IMG/VR virus record: IMGVR_UViG_3300037042_001524
Coordinates: 1-22,641 of that record
Length of the DNA: 22,641 nt
Direction: 5' to 3' (one strand)
Source: a virus
Below the pieces are notes generated by a model. That model was not told the origin of the DNA. It did not search any database and saw only the letters and a list, made by a program, of their open reading frames with translations. The translations under genes were made by a program, and so were the position numbers. Positions 1-7,408 of the stretch are shown here, piece by piece. Within the stretch, counting starts at the first letter, position 1, and every line of letters begins with the position of its first letter.

Positions 1-1
1 G

Positions 2-202
2 GCGCTGTTCGACGCAATCCTGTCGAAGTACGGCGACCTTATCGGCAAGTCTGTCGGTCAGGATGCTCCAAGTGATCGCAACCTCTTGCGCCGCGCTGGC
101 ACTCGCATCAACGACTGGATGCAGTCGCGCCGTGCTGGTGAACGAAGGCAGCCCGATGAGGGTCGGCCCGGATTGCAAGACAAAGGTGTACACGATGACT
201 GA
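2..202 (+). CDS. C-terminal part of an unrecognised phage protein, cut by the window edge
   Basis: An open frame runs from the left edge (first full codon at base 2) to TGA at 200-202, giving about 66 residues of a C-terminus. The visible part starts ALFDAILSKYGDLIGKSVG and ends in a charged, Arg- and Asp-rich tail. No membrane segment or known motif is visible in this fragment. Its last 140 nt overlap the next gene in another frame, and that gene encodes a lipoprotein. Such an arrangement is known for inner/outer membrane spanin pairs (Rz/Rz1), but the fragment does not show the coiled coil expected of Rz, so that role is not supported. It may equally be a holin-region gene. The frame is open and co-directional with the late operon, which is the main reason to call it real. 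Confidence 0.5.
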   Translation, partial: ALFDAILSKYGDLIGKSVGQDAPSDRNLLRRAGTRINDWMQSRRAGERRQPDEGRPGLQDKGVHDD

Positions 203-290
203 CACAGGCTGGGAACTGTCTCCCAACCGCGTCGTGATCCCTGAAGGGTGGTACGTCGTGCCACCCTCTTTCGTTGAGGAACCCAAGTAA
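63..290 (+). CDS. Small lipoprotein, outer-membrane-spanin-like
   Basis: This 75-residue protein begins with a hydrophobic stretch ending in a lipobox, STTGC, which places the lipidated cysteine at position 20. That predicts export and attachment to a membrane, in phages usually the outer membrane. The mature part is about 55 residues and carries the pattern RVVIPEGWYVVPP near its end, a style I associate with small phage lipoproteins near lysis genes. The signal peptide has no Lys or Arg before the hydrophobic core, which is atypical and leaves the start uncertain. The gene begins inside the upstream gene in a different frame, as Rz1 genes do. It ends in TAATG, sharing a base with the next start. 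An o-spanin role in lysis is an inference from the lipobox, size and overlap. Confidence 0.6.
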   Translation: MLQVIATSCAALALASTTGCSRAVLVNEGSPMRVGPDCKTKVYTMTDTGWELSPNRVVIPEGWYVVPPSFVEEPK

Positions 291-817
291 TGCCAAGCGT
301 CGCACTCACAACCACCCCTCGCTTTTGGATGAAGGGCTATGGCACCAACCTTGCCATCGCCAGCGCCAACGACACCGACGTCGGCACGCTGTCAACCAAC
401 GTGCCAGCAGCAAACACCGCTGGCGTTCACCACGTCGCCGAGCGCAATCTCGCCAAGTTGGTTTTCTTTGGCGCCGGATCGGAGAACGCGCAGTTCTACG
501 CCAACGTCTACGGCTACGCGCCTGTCAATGGCGGCGCCGCAACCCTGTGGGTTCCGACGCTCATCTGCCGCGTTCTCTGCACGCTGTCGGCAACCGTCGG
601 CGTGGCCGGGCAGGTGATCATCGACACCGACAGGCTGTGCGATGCCATCAGCCTGATTGAAGGCGACCCGACCATCAAGATCGTCAGCGACGTCAACAAC
701 CGCGTCGCTTCGGTGCTTGTCGATCTTGAAGGCGCACACTACATCGCCGTCAAGTTTGACTGGACTTCGCTGGCATCGCAGGCAACCAACGCCAACTTCC
801 TATTCTCGACTCTCTGA
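290..817 (+). CDS. Small beta-rich phage protein, possible decoration or virion-surface protein
   Basis: A 175-residue protein whose ATG overlaps the previous stop (TAATG). A GAGGA ribosome site lies about 9 nt upstream at 276-280. The sequence is rich in Val, Ala, Thr and Gly, with no signal peptide or long membrane helix. It contains stretches such as AKLVFFGAGSENAQFYANVYG, LWVPTLICRVL and VGVAGQVIIDTDRLCDAI. I recall similar small proteins in podophage structural blocks, but they have no established function. Its position just before the LamG and fibre genes suggests a virion component such as a head decoration or fibre accessory. That is context only. Its TGATG junction with the next gene indicates translational coupling. 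Confidence 0.6.
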   Translation: MPSVALTTTPRFWMKGYGTNLAIASANDTDVGTLSTNVPAANTAGVHHVAERNLAKLVFFGAGSENAQFYANVYGYAPVNGGAATLWVPTLICRVLCTLSATVGVAGQVIIDTDRLCDAISLIEGDPTIKIVSDVNNRVASVLVDLEGAHYIAVKFDWTSLASQATNANFLFSTL

Positions 818-2499
818 TGCAGATACCCGGCCTGTCATTCACCAAGTCATACGGCGCCACGGGATACTGGCGCACGACGTGGCGTGGGTTTGACAACGTG
901 ACTCGCTTCAAGAATGAGATGGATGGCCCTTTGTTCGATGCGGCACAGGCGGTTGTTCCAATCTGCATGGCTCCGCTCGACAGCATCTCGACAATCGAAG
1001 CGACGTTCGGAAGCGGCAACTTGATCCTGTTCCATTCGGGAACACGATCAATCGTCAATGCTTTGCCGACCCCGACTGTCACGCACAACGCAAGTCAGTA
1101 TGGGTCGTCGTCCGCTCACGCGTACAGCCTTGCGACGCACTCGTTCAGCACCATTCAGAACACTAACCCCATCACCATCATGGCGTTCGTGAAGGTCAAT
1201 GCGGCGAACACCGCTTCGGAACAAGTCGTTTGTGGCTTGTACGGAACGACGACGTCGCAGAACTTCATAGAACTGTACATGACGCACGATGGGGCTGGTC
1301 ACCGACCAGCGTTCCGCTGGGGCACCCCATCGTCGCCATCAGGCCCGGTCGACGATATTTCAGGTGGTACAACAAGCAATGACAGGTATCCCGGCAGCGA
1401 CTACCTGACGGAGTTTCCGGGATACGTTCACCTTGCCGCCGTGATCGACGGAAACAGCGCAAGGCTGTACGTCAATGGAGCGCTTGTATCGACCTACGAC
1501 CTTGGAGGCGCGTTCACGCAGACGATGGGCGCACGAACCATCTCTGTTGGCGCTCGTCGAATCGGAAGCACGGTCACGCTCGCAAGCCAAGCGTCGATCT
1601 GCTACTTCTCCGTGTACGGAGCGTCGCTTGATAGGGGGCAGATTGCACGCATAAGCAAATGCGGGCTTCGATCTGCCGATTGTGAGATGCAAACCGACGT
1701 CGACGTGGTTCCGTTTCCAAACCCATTTGACAGGCAGGGACAGGGCGTTGTTGTCGCCAATGCCAACAAGATGACCCGGATGCCCATGACGGAATACGGG
1801 TCGTTTGCCGATGAGATCAGGGAAAACGGCAGCATTGGCTTCACGGTGGTCATGGACATTGCGTCCGTCAACATCGCGGCTATGACGACTGGTCAGCGTC
1901 ACACCCTGTTCGACATGATGTCGAACCAAACGGCGACTGGAGGCGGAGGCGGCGGGCCGGGCGGCGGGCCGGGTGGCCTTGGCACAGCCTACTCATGGGG
2001 CCACGTCTACCTGTACAAGTTGAACTCGACGACCGTGTGGCTTGAAGCGCGCTGGGGAAGTCAGGGCGATGGAACTCCGACAAACAGCACGCTCATCAGC
2101 ACGACGTCGGGAACCATTCTGAAGCGCGGACACATAGCCGTCGTGTTCGGAAAAAACCAAAACAGCCCGTCTACAACTCGCATCTACGTCAACGGCAAGC
2201 AGGTGTACGCGCATCCCGTGCTGACCGGAGTCGATGTTGGTCTTGGCGACTTCGACGCTACAACTCCGGCGTGGCATGAGCCATTCGGACTGTCGCACAC
2301 CGAAACTGGCGAAGGAAGCAGCGATCTTTCACCGCGAGTCAAGAGCGGCTCGTTTGCGTTCTTTCCATCGCGGCTGACTGCAACGCAAGTCAACAAGTTG
2401 TTTCGCGTGTGGCGCGGAGTTCGCGGCAACCGCCATAGGTTCAACCATAGGCTTCCGCGACGTTACTTCCAGTACCACGGGCCAACGAGGCAGGTATGA
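817..2499 (+). CDS. Virion protein with two LamG/concanavalin-like domains
   Basis: A 560-residue protein with two concanavalin A-like (LamG) beta-sandwich signatures. The first centres on residues 205-230, with HLAAVIDGNSARLYVNGALV. The second centres on about 438-460, with GHIAVVFGK followed by TRIYVNGKQV. The strand-turn pattern (H-x-A-V-V-x-D/G ... R-x-Y-V-N-G) is typical of this superfamily, which often binds carbohydrates. Between them, at about 375-389, lies a glycine/proline-rich stretch that looks like a flexible linker. No signal peptide is present, so it is not a host-exported enzyme. Its place just before a fibre-like gene and the tail tubular genes suggests a receptor-binding or head-surface adhesin; this is inferred. 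No ribosome site is evident, and the start overlaps the previous stop as TGATG. It ends in ATGA, shared with the next start. Confidence 0.75.
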   Translation: MQIPGLSFTKSYGATGYWRTTWRGFDNVTRFKNEMDGPLFDAAQAVVPICMAPLDSISTIEATFGSGNLILFHSGTRSIVNALPTPTVTHNASQYGSSSAHAYSLATHSFSTIQNTNPITIMAFVKVNAANTASEQVVCGLYGTTTSQNFIELYMTHDGAGHRPAFRWGTPSSPSGPVDDISGGTTSNDRYPGSDYLTEFPGYVHLAAVIDGNSARLYVNGALVSTYDLGGAFTQTMGARTISVGARRIGSTVTLASQASICYFSVYGASLDRGQIARISKCGLRSADCEMQTDVDVVPFPNPFDRQGQGVVVANANKMTRMPMTEYGSFADEIRENGSIGFTVVMDIASVNIAAMTTGQRHTLFDMMSNQTATGGGGGGPGGGPGGLGTAYSWGHVYLYKLNSTTVWLEARWGSQGDGTPTNSTLISTTSGTILKRGHIAVVFGKNQNSPSTTRIYVNGKQVYAHPVLTGVDVGLGDFDATTPAWHEPFGLSHTETGEGSSDLSPRVKSGSFAFFPSRLTATQVNKLFRVWRGVRGNRHRFNHRLPRRYFQYHGPTRQV

Positions 2500-3200
2500 G
2501 CACACTCAAAGCCAACACCATCCAATCAAACACCGCAGGCACGGTCACCATGCCGGAGCCTGTGTCGATGTCGAGCACGCTCAATGTGACTGGCGCAACC
2601 ACGTGCACCACGCTGACATCTCGAAGCATTGCCGACAGCGCGACGACTTCGTCAAGCAGAATCGCCGTCAGCAACAGCGCTGTGACTATCGCCCCGGCGA
2701 CGACATTCTCGTCGACTGTTACGGCAAGCGGACTGATCACGGCAAGCGCTGGATTGACTTCGACCAGCGGCCTGACGGTGTCATCAGGAAGCACGTCGAC
2801 GCAAGCGCTGACATGCACGTCGCTGACGGTCGGAAGCACTAACTTCAGCCCAACCAGCCCATCGCTGCTCAAGGCATGGGGACAACTGGACATCACGTTC
2901 AACGCATCCGCACCGCACACCACGATCACTACCCTGACGCTTGGCGCCAATGCTTCGGGATGCACCGCAGCGCTGATCAACGGCGGCGTTGGCGGAACAT
3001 TCCGCATTACCTTCTCTACGGCGCAGACAGGAACGAACTACATCGTCCTGTTCCAAGACAACCATGAGGGAGCGAATACCAACCTCATCCATCCGAAGGT
3101 GACGACGAGAGCAGCAGGAACTGTTGACTGCACGGTCACAAACACACTCAACGGCTCCAATCCGTCGAAGATCATGTTTATGGTCACACAGAGCGTCTAA
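2496..3200 (+). CDS. Tail-fibre-like protein with Ser/Thr-rich repeats
   Basis: A 234-residue protein. It opens MSTLKANTIQSNTAGTV, a beginning I recognise from many phage fibre or spike proteins (L-K/R-V/A-x-T-I-Q ... G-T-V). Residues 20 to about 110 are a low-complexity Ser/Thr-rich stretch with short recurring units such as SSTLNVTGA and TASGLITASAGL, consistent with a fibrous beta shaft. The region after residue 125 is different: it includes KAWGQLDITF and GTFRITFSTAQTGTNYIVLF and probably folds as a beta-sandwich tip. It may act with the adjacent LamG protein in host recognition. It lies upstream of tubular A rather than downstream of gene 16 as in T7. The fibre assignment comes from composition and position, not from a specific homologue. 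Confidence 0.65.
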   Translation: MSTLKANTIQSNTAGTVTMPEPVSMSSTLNVTGATTCTTLTSRSIADSATTSSSRIAVSNSAVTIAPATTFSSTVTASGLITASAGLTSTSGLTVSSGSTSTQALTCTSLTVGSTNFSPTSPSLLKAWGQLDITFNASAPHTTITTLTLGANASGCTAALINGGVGGTFRITFSTAQTGTNYIVLFQDNHEGANTNLIHPKVTTRAAGTVDCTVTNTLNGSNPSKIMFMVTQSV

Positions 3201-3202
3201 CC

Positions 3203-3820
3203 ATGATGACGATGCTTGAAATGGTCAACGACACGCTGCGCAGGCTTGGCAAGCCGCGCGTTGCTGCGCTTGATACCAGCGGAACGTCGACGCAGTCTGA
3301 AGTCGAGCGTTGCATCAGCGACGCCAGCAGGAGATTGCAGACACGCAAGTGGCTGTTCAACCACATTCCAAAGGCCAAGTACACGGTGGCCGTTGGAAAC
3401 GCCCTGACCACGGCAGAGATTGCCGCCGTACCAATCCTTCACGTCGACGCTGCCGATGACTACATGTACAAGAACTACACCATCAGGGATGGCAAGTTGT
3501 TCGACATCGAACTGAACACAAGCACGTTCCCGAAGGACACCGACTTCTACCTTCAGGTGACCCTGCTGCTGCCTGTGACAGACCTTCCCGACTCATTCGC
3601 ACAGTACGTGGTTGCACAGGCTGCCTTCAACTTCAACAGGCATTTCGTCGGCAATCAGGCCCGGGACGCGCAGTTGCAGCAGGAGATCGTGCTTGCGCAG
3701 TCGCAGGTCAACCGCGAGGAAATCCTTGCCAGCGACGTGAACGTCCTGTCCACCGCAGACGTCCAATCCGTCAAGGGTCGCCCCGCTTTCAAGTACATCG
3801 AAGGGTACGTAGATGCCTAA
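3203..3820 (+). CDS. Tail tubular protein A, first copy (T7 gp11-like)
   Basis: A 205-residue protein matching the T7 gp11 pattern. The N-terminal helix MLEMVNDTLRRLGKPRVAAL corresponds to the gp11 motif VNDILASIGEPPV. Next comes a segment with RRLQTRKWLFN (gp11 has IQSRGWTFN), then LLPVTDLPDSFAQYVVAQAA and FNRHFVGN, followed by a Gln/Glu-rich helix near residue 155. gp11 forms the gatekeeper ring joining portal and nozzle in short-tailed phages. The length is close to T7's roughly 196 residues. The start could be either of two adjacent ATGs at 3203 and 3206; no strong ribosome site precedes them. The gene overlaps the next one by 8 nt. A second related protein follows directly, so this is one of a pair. 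Confidence 0.85.
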   Translation: MMTMLEMVNDTLRRLGKPRVAALDTSGTSTQSEVERCISDASRRLQTRKWLFNHIPKAKYTVAVGNALTTAEIAAVPILHVDAADDYMYKNYTIRDGKLFDIELNTSTFPKDTDFYLQVTLLLPVTDLPDSFAQYVVAQAAFNFNRHFVGNQARDAQLQQEIVLAQSQVNREEILASDVNVLSTADVQSVKGRPAFKYIEGYVDA

Positions 3821-4433
3821 CCCATACACCATCGTCGACGCCATCAATCAGGTCGTGGAAACCATTGGCGAGTTCCCGATGGGCGGGACAACCCGTCCAA
3901 GCGCTGGAGGCGACACGACGTCGATCTACTGGCGTGCAGAAACCTTCATCGACCGCGCTATGTATCAGGTGCTGGCGCAGGGATGGCCGGAGAACACCGA
4001 GCGTGCCCGCGCTTTTACAGCCAACGGCTCCGGCTTGGTGACGGTGGCAAACATCCTGTCGATCAAGGCAACCGGGCCTGATCACTACCGGACGCTGGTG
4101 ATCCGCAACAATGCCGGAACGCCGACCGTGTACGACGCCGACAAGCGCACTTTCAACCTTGGCGCCAGCGCTGTCGTCTACCTAGACGTGACGGTGCTGC
4201 TTACGTGGGAAGACATCCCAGTCAAGTTGGCCGATGTCGTGGTGGCGCAAGCCAAGTTGCTGTTCCAGCGTCGTCTTCAGAACAGCCAGTTGGCTGACTC
4301 GCAGATGCAGCAGGAGTACATCCAGTCGGAAATCAGGGCTGACCGCAACGAAGCAAAGCGCAGCGACCTTCCGCCCAACACCCAACCGCAGTTCCCGCAG
4401 GCCGGAGGAGGCCAGCGCGAGCAGGGAGGCTAA
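3813..4433 (+). CDS. Tail tubular protein A, second copy (gp11-like paralogue)
   Basis: A 206-residue protein with the same overall plan as its neighbour. The N-terminal helix is IVDAINQVVETIGEFPM, followed by RAMYQVLAQGWPENTE (equivalent to the R-x-W segment of gp11). The pattern LLLTWEDIPVKLADVVVAQAKLLFQ and a Gln-rich C-terminal helix (QLADSQMQQEYIQSE) then match the gp11 family. It ends in a Pro/Gly/Gln-rich tail that the first copy lacks. It starts 8 nt before the previous stop and ends exactly where tubular B begins (TAA then ATG, no gap). Identity between the two copies looks low, so any duplication is old. It may form a mixed ring with copy one, or one copy may have taken a different connector role. 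Confidence 0.8.
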   Translation: MPNPYTIVDAINQVVETIGEFPMGGTTRPSAGGDTTSIYWRAETFIDRAMYQVLAQGWPENTERARAFTANGSGLVTVANILSIKATGPDHYRTLVIRNNAGTPTVYDADKRTFNLGASAVVYLDVTVLLTWEDIPVKLADVVVAQAKLLFQRRLQNSQLADSQMQQEYIQSEIRADRNEAKRSDLPPNTQPQFPQAGGGQREQGG

Positions 4434-6806
4434 ATGCCAACGACGAATCTGTATCAGCGCATTCCCGGGCTGATGCACGGCATCAGCAAACAGTCGCCGA
4501 CGATCCGGTATCCGGGTCAGGTTGCAGACGCGCTGAACGTCAACTTCAACGTCGTCGATGGCGCTCGAAAGCGTTCGGGAACAAGGAACGTAGCATTCAT
4601 CAGCGGCGCAGCGTACAACCAGCAGTATCGAATGCACCGCATCGAACGCGATGATGCAGAGGAGTACCTTGTCGTTGCTGGCTCCAGCGGGTTCATCAGG
4701 ATCATTGACGCCAACACAGGTACGGTGGTCACGCCGACAATAACTACTGCTGCATCTCAATACCTTGGGTATGGCGGCGCCAAGGCAGAGAACCTTCGGT
4801 TCGTGACGATTGCCGACAACACGTTCATCGCCAACACGCTGCGTCCTACGGCAACTACTGGCAACGGAACAGGGATCAACGGCAGCACCATGCCTGTCAG
4901 AATGCAGCGAACGACTACGTCGCCGCTGGCATTCAGCATTGATGTGTGCACGTGGAAAGATCGCCCGTTCTACAGGCAGGTTTTGTCTGCTGGCGCAACG
5001 GCTCCGACTAGCGGAGTCTTCAAGTTGAGTTATCTTGGCGACGTCACTCCGACCACGCTTTCGTACCGATGTACGTCCAAGCAGGTCGACGAATGCCTGA
5101 CCGGAAACGGACTTGACCCCGACGACTACCCGGACGACGCGATTCAGGGAATCCGATCAATCGTTCGCGGCAAGATCATCGTGACTGGCGGGCCACTTCC
5201 CGAGAAGGACATCTACATTGACTTCTCGCCTGACCTCAAGGTCGACAGCCTGATCAGCATTGTGCAAAGCACGATGAACGGCTCGTCGTATTTGGTCGAG
5301 CGCGGAGAAGAGTTTACGCAGCCAGCACCGAAGTTCATCAAGGAAGGTCGGAAGATTGTCGACATTGGCTACTTCCGCAACAGACTCATCCTGTGCAGCG
5401 ATGACTTCGTGTTCTTCAGCGCGACCGACGACTTGTTCAACCTCTTCAAGGAGCGCGCTGACCTACTGACGGATGCTGACCCCATTGAGGTTCAGTTGAG
5501 TGCGAACGACGTCACCATTGTCGACCACGTTGTACCATACCGACGATCCGTTCTTGTCCTGACCCGGGCTGGGCAGCAGTTTGAAGTCACCAGCGGTGAC
5601 GTGTTCGGCCCGGGTCAGGTTGCCGTCAGCCCAAGCACGCGGTACTCGACGAAGGCCATTCGCCCCGTTGCAGTCGGTGAGCGCATCTACATGCTTGGCG
5701 ACCACCCAAGCAAGACGCTGCTGTACGAATACTTCTACTCCGACACGGCTGTCAGCAACGTCGCAGCGGACGTCACAAAGCATGTCGACGACCTGCTTCC
5801 AAACGCAGTCATCGGGATGGACGCAAGTGCCAACAGCGACATGGTGTGCTGCATTGCCCGTCCTGATGCCGACGACATTGAGCGTGTTGTAACCAGCGCG
5901 CAAACTGGAAACTGGAGCCTGTCGACGACATGGGTCGGTGACGTGGCTCCGCAGCCGTACGACACGGCAATCATCGCTCCCGGTCACACGGTCACTCTTG
6001 ACTTCTACCCAGTTCCTCCGGCCAAAGGGACGCTGCCTGCATCTTTGATGTACGTGTACCGCTCGTACAACATCGGAAACGAGCGAAAGCAAAGTTCTTG
6101 GAGCGTGTGGCAGTTTGGCACGGACAACGTGCAAGACGCCAAGATCATTGACGATGAACTGTTTATCCTTCGGCGCGACGACGAGCAGATCGGAGGAACG
6201 TCAGGCATCTTCGTCGATAAGATGAATCTGACCGACGAATCATCGCCGCAAACGGGCTGGACGAATCAAGTTCAGATTGATCATTACCGCATGTTCAACG
6301 CCGGGCAAGGCACGTACAACGCTGGTGGCAACTACACGTCGTGGACTCTTGGCTACTACGATTCCGCAATCGACACATGCGTCTTTGACGACTTCACAAC
6401 CGCAGCGGCTACGCACGTCAACGGCGCCGTTCGGGTGACTGGCAATCACAGCGCCAAAAAGGTCATCGTTGGGCGCTCGTACGGCGCATTGATTGAGTTG
6501 AGCGAAGTTATCTTCAGAAACGAAGACCGCCCCGTCACCGAAGGGCGAACCATGCTGCACAAGTTGGTCGTCGACCACGTCAACAGCGGCAAGTACCTTG
6601 TCGACGTGACGAGAACGCCGGGAATCTCTTCGACATCTTCGTACATTCCAGCGGGCGGGTTCAATGAGTACGGTACGTTTACCTGCTGGGTGAGTACGCA
6701 GACCAACAGGTGCACGATCAAACTTACGTCTGACACCGTTCTTCCGGTCACGTGGAGCGGTGTCGAATACCACGGTACGTTTGCAACATTGCGGGAGTTC
6801 AAGTAA
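4434..6806 (+). CDS. Tail tubular protein B / nozzle (T7 gp12-like), with an inserted segment
   Basis: A 790-residue protein with the gp12 hallmarks. GISKQSPTIRYPGQVADALN near the start matches T7 GGISQQPDILRYPDQ, and RKRSGTRNV lies close behind. Further matches are LRFVTIADNTFIAN, the central YFRNRLILCSDDFVFFSATDDLFN (T7 FFRNRLGFLSGENIILSRT) and DPIEVQLSANDVTIVDHVVPYRRSVLVLTRAGQQF. The segment NERKQSSWSVWQFG matches T7 EELRQQSWSHWDFG. The protein forms the nozzle of the short tail, through which DNA exits. Residues about 484-523 do not belong to this plan: NWSLSTTWVGDVAP followed by DTAIIAPGHTVTLD resembles the start of G8/beta-helix polysaccharide-binding modules. It is inserted just before the conserved MYVYRSY strand. 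A strong GGGAGG ribosome site lies at 4423-4428. Confidence 0.88.
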   Translation: MPTTNLYQRIPGLMHGISKQSPTIRYPGQVADALNVNFNVVDGARKRSGTRNVAFISGAAYNQQYRMHRIERDDAEEYLVVAGSSGFIRIIDANTGTVVTPTITTAASQYLGYGGAKAENLRFVTIADNTFIANTLRPTATTGNGTGINGSTMPVRMQRTTTSPLAFSIDVCTWKDRPFYRQVLSAGATAPTSGVFKLSYLGDVTPTTLSYRCTSKQVDECLTGNGLDPDDYPDDAIQGIRSIVRGKIIVTGGPLPEKDIYIDFSPDLKVDSLISIVQSTMNGSSYLVERGEEFTQPAPKFIKEGRKIVDIGYFRNRLILCSDDFVFFSATDDLFNLFKERADLLTDADPIEVQLSANDVTIVDHVVPYRRSVLVLTRAGQQFEVTSGDVFGPGQVAVSPSTRYSTKAIRPVAVGERIYMLGDHPSKTLLYEYFYSDTAVSNVAADVTKHVDDLLPNAVIGMDASANSDMVCCIARPDADDIERVVTSAQTGNWSLSTTWVGDVAPQPYDTAIIAPGHTVTLDFYPVPPAKGTLPASLMYVYRSYNIGNERKQSSWSVWQFGTDNVQDAKIIDDELFILRRDDEQIGGTSGIFVDKMNLTDESSPQTGWTNQVQIDHYRMFNAGQGTYNAGGNYTSWTLGYYDSAIDTCVFDDFTTAAATHVNGAVRVTGNHSAKKVIVGRSYGALIELSEVIFRNEDRPVTEGRTMLHKLVVDHVNSGKYLVDVTRTPGISSTSSYIPAGGFNEYGTFTCWVSTQTNRCTIKLTSDTVLPVTWSGVEYHGTFATLREFK

Positions 6807-7405
6807 TGACTGGTGCAGAAATCCCAGCGATCATCGCCATTACGGCAGCAAGCGCTGCTGCATCTACAGCAAGCGCTGTAATGATGAATCAGCGCATCAA
6901 GCAAGGCATTGCCATGCAGGCTGCTGCAAATCAGGATCGTCAGAAGCAACTGACGTCGCAGCGCAACCTGATCGAATCGCAGATCACCGACCGTGCTGCG
7001 GCAGAATCTCGCATGAAAGAACGTGAAGCGTCAGCCGCTCGCGGTCGACTGCGAGCCGGAGCCGCTATGGCTGGTCTGTCGACTGGAAGCGGCGTTGGCG
7101 AGCAGATGATGAATCAACTGTTCTTCGACGAATCGTTTGCCAAGGACATGATTGAACGTGGTCGGTATGAGTCGATCCGAAGGGCAAACCTCGACTACCA
7201 GCAGCAGCAGTTGTCCAGCACGCAGGCGTACCAGTCGCAGGCGATGAACTACTCTATGCAGGCACAGAACCCGTTCCTTTCGGGCGTCACGGGTGGTCTT
7301 CAGGGGCTTGGAACGGGCCTGTCGATTGTCGGAGGAATGCGGCAACTCCAAGGCCCGGGCCAAGACATGTTTGGCAACGCGCTTCCTGTCCCTACCGGAG
7401 GTTGA
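6806..7405 (+). CDS. Internal virion (core) protein, T7 gp14-like
   Basis: A 199-residue protein if it starts at the ATG overlapping the previous stop (TAATG at 6804-6808). That start was preferred over an upstream in-frame ATG at 6752, which would lie inside the tubular B gene. The N-terminus AIIAITAASAAASTASAVMM is a small hydrophobic alanine-rich segment able to enter membranes. It is followed by a Gln/Arg/Glu-rich helix (roughly residues 30-85) and then RGRLRAGAAMAGLSTGSGVGEQM. This last pattern recurs in T7-like gp14 proteins ('R-x-x-A-G-x-S-G-x-S'). Gp14 is ejected with DNA and forms an outer-membrane pore. The C-terminus is Gly/Gln-rich. The gene sits exactly where gp14 is expected, after gp12 and before gp15/gp16. 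Confidence 0.75.
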   Translation: MTGAEIPAIIAITAASAAASTASAVMMNQRIKQGIAMQAAANQDRQKQLTSQRNLIESQITDRAAAESRMKEREASAARGRLRAGAAMAGLSTGSGVGEQMMNQLFFDESFAKDMIERGRYESIRRANLDYQQQQLSSTQAYQSQAMNYSMQAQNPFLSGVTGGLQGLGTGLSIVGGMRQLQGPGQDMFGNALPVPTGG

Positions 7406-7408
7406 TCA
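7389..7408 (+). promoter_or_regulatory. Ribosome binding site matching the early-gene leader motif
   Basis: CCCTACCGGAGGTT at 7390-7403 sits just before the ATG of the gp15-like gene at 7409, with GGAGG 7 nt away from the start codon. The same CCCTACCGGAG core precedes the starts at 21842 and 22571 and, with the longer match CCCTACCGGAGGTT, the minus-strand start at 21142. Here it also encodes the last residues of the gp14-like protein, so no promoter or stem-loop accompanies it. Confidence 0.7.

Noticed and set aside
1360-1929. A 189-codon minus-strand frame opposite the LamG gene
   Set aside because: It is antisense to a protein with clear LamG motifs and shows no coding signature of its own.
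1939-1983. GGCGGG-rich run as a possible G-quadruplex or regulatory element
   Set aside because: It lies in frame and encodes a Gly/Pro linker between two domains, which explains the composition sufficiently.
2580-2860. Repeated Ser/Thr codon blocks in the fibre gene looking like a DNA repeat array
   Set aside because: The units are degenerate at DNA level and in frame. They reflect a protein shaft with short motifs rather than a CRISPR or other DNA array.
6752-6805. Earlier ATG for the gp14-like protein
   Set aside because: It would add 18 residues inside the tubular B gene. The TAATG overlap at 6804-6808 is the usual junction in this operon and gives the expected hydrophobic N-terminus.
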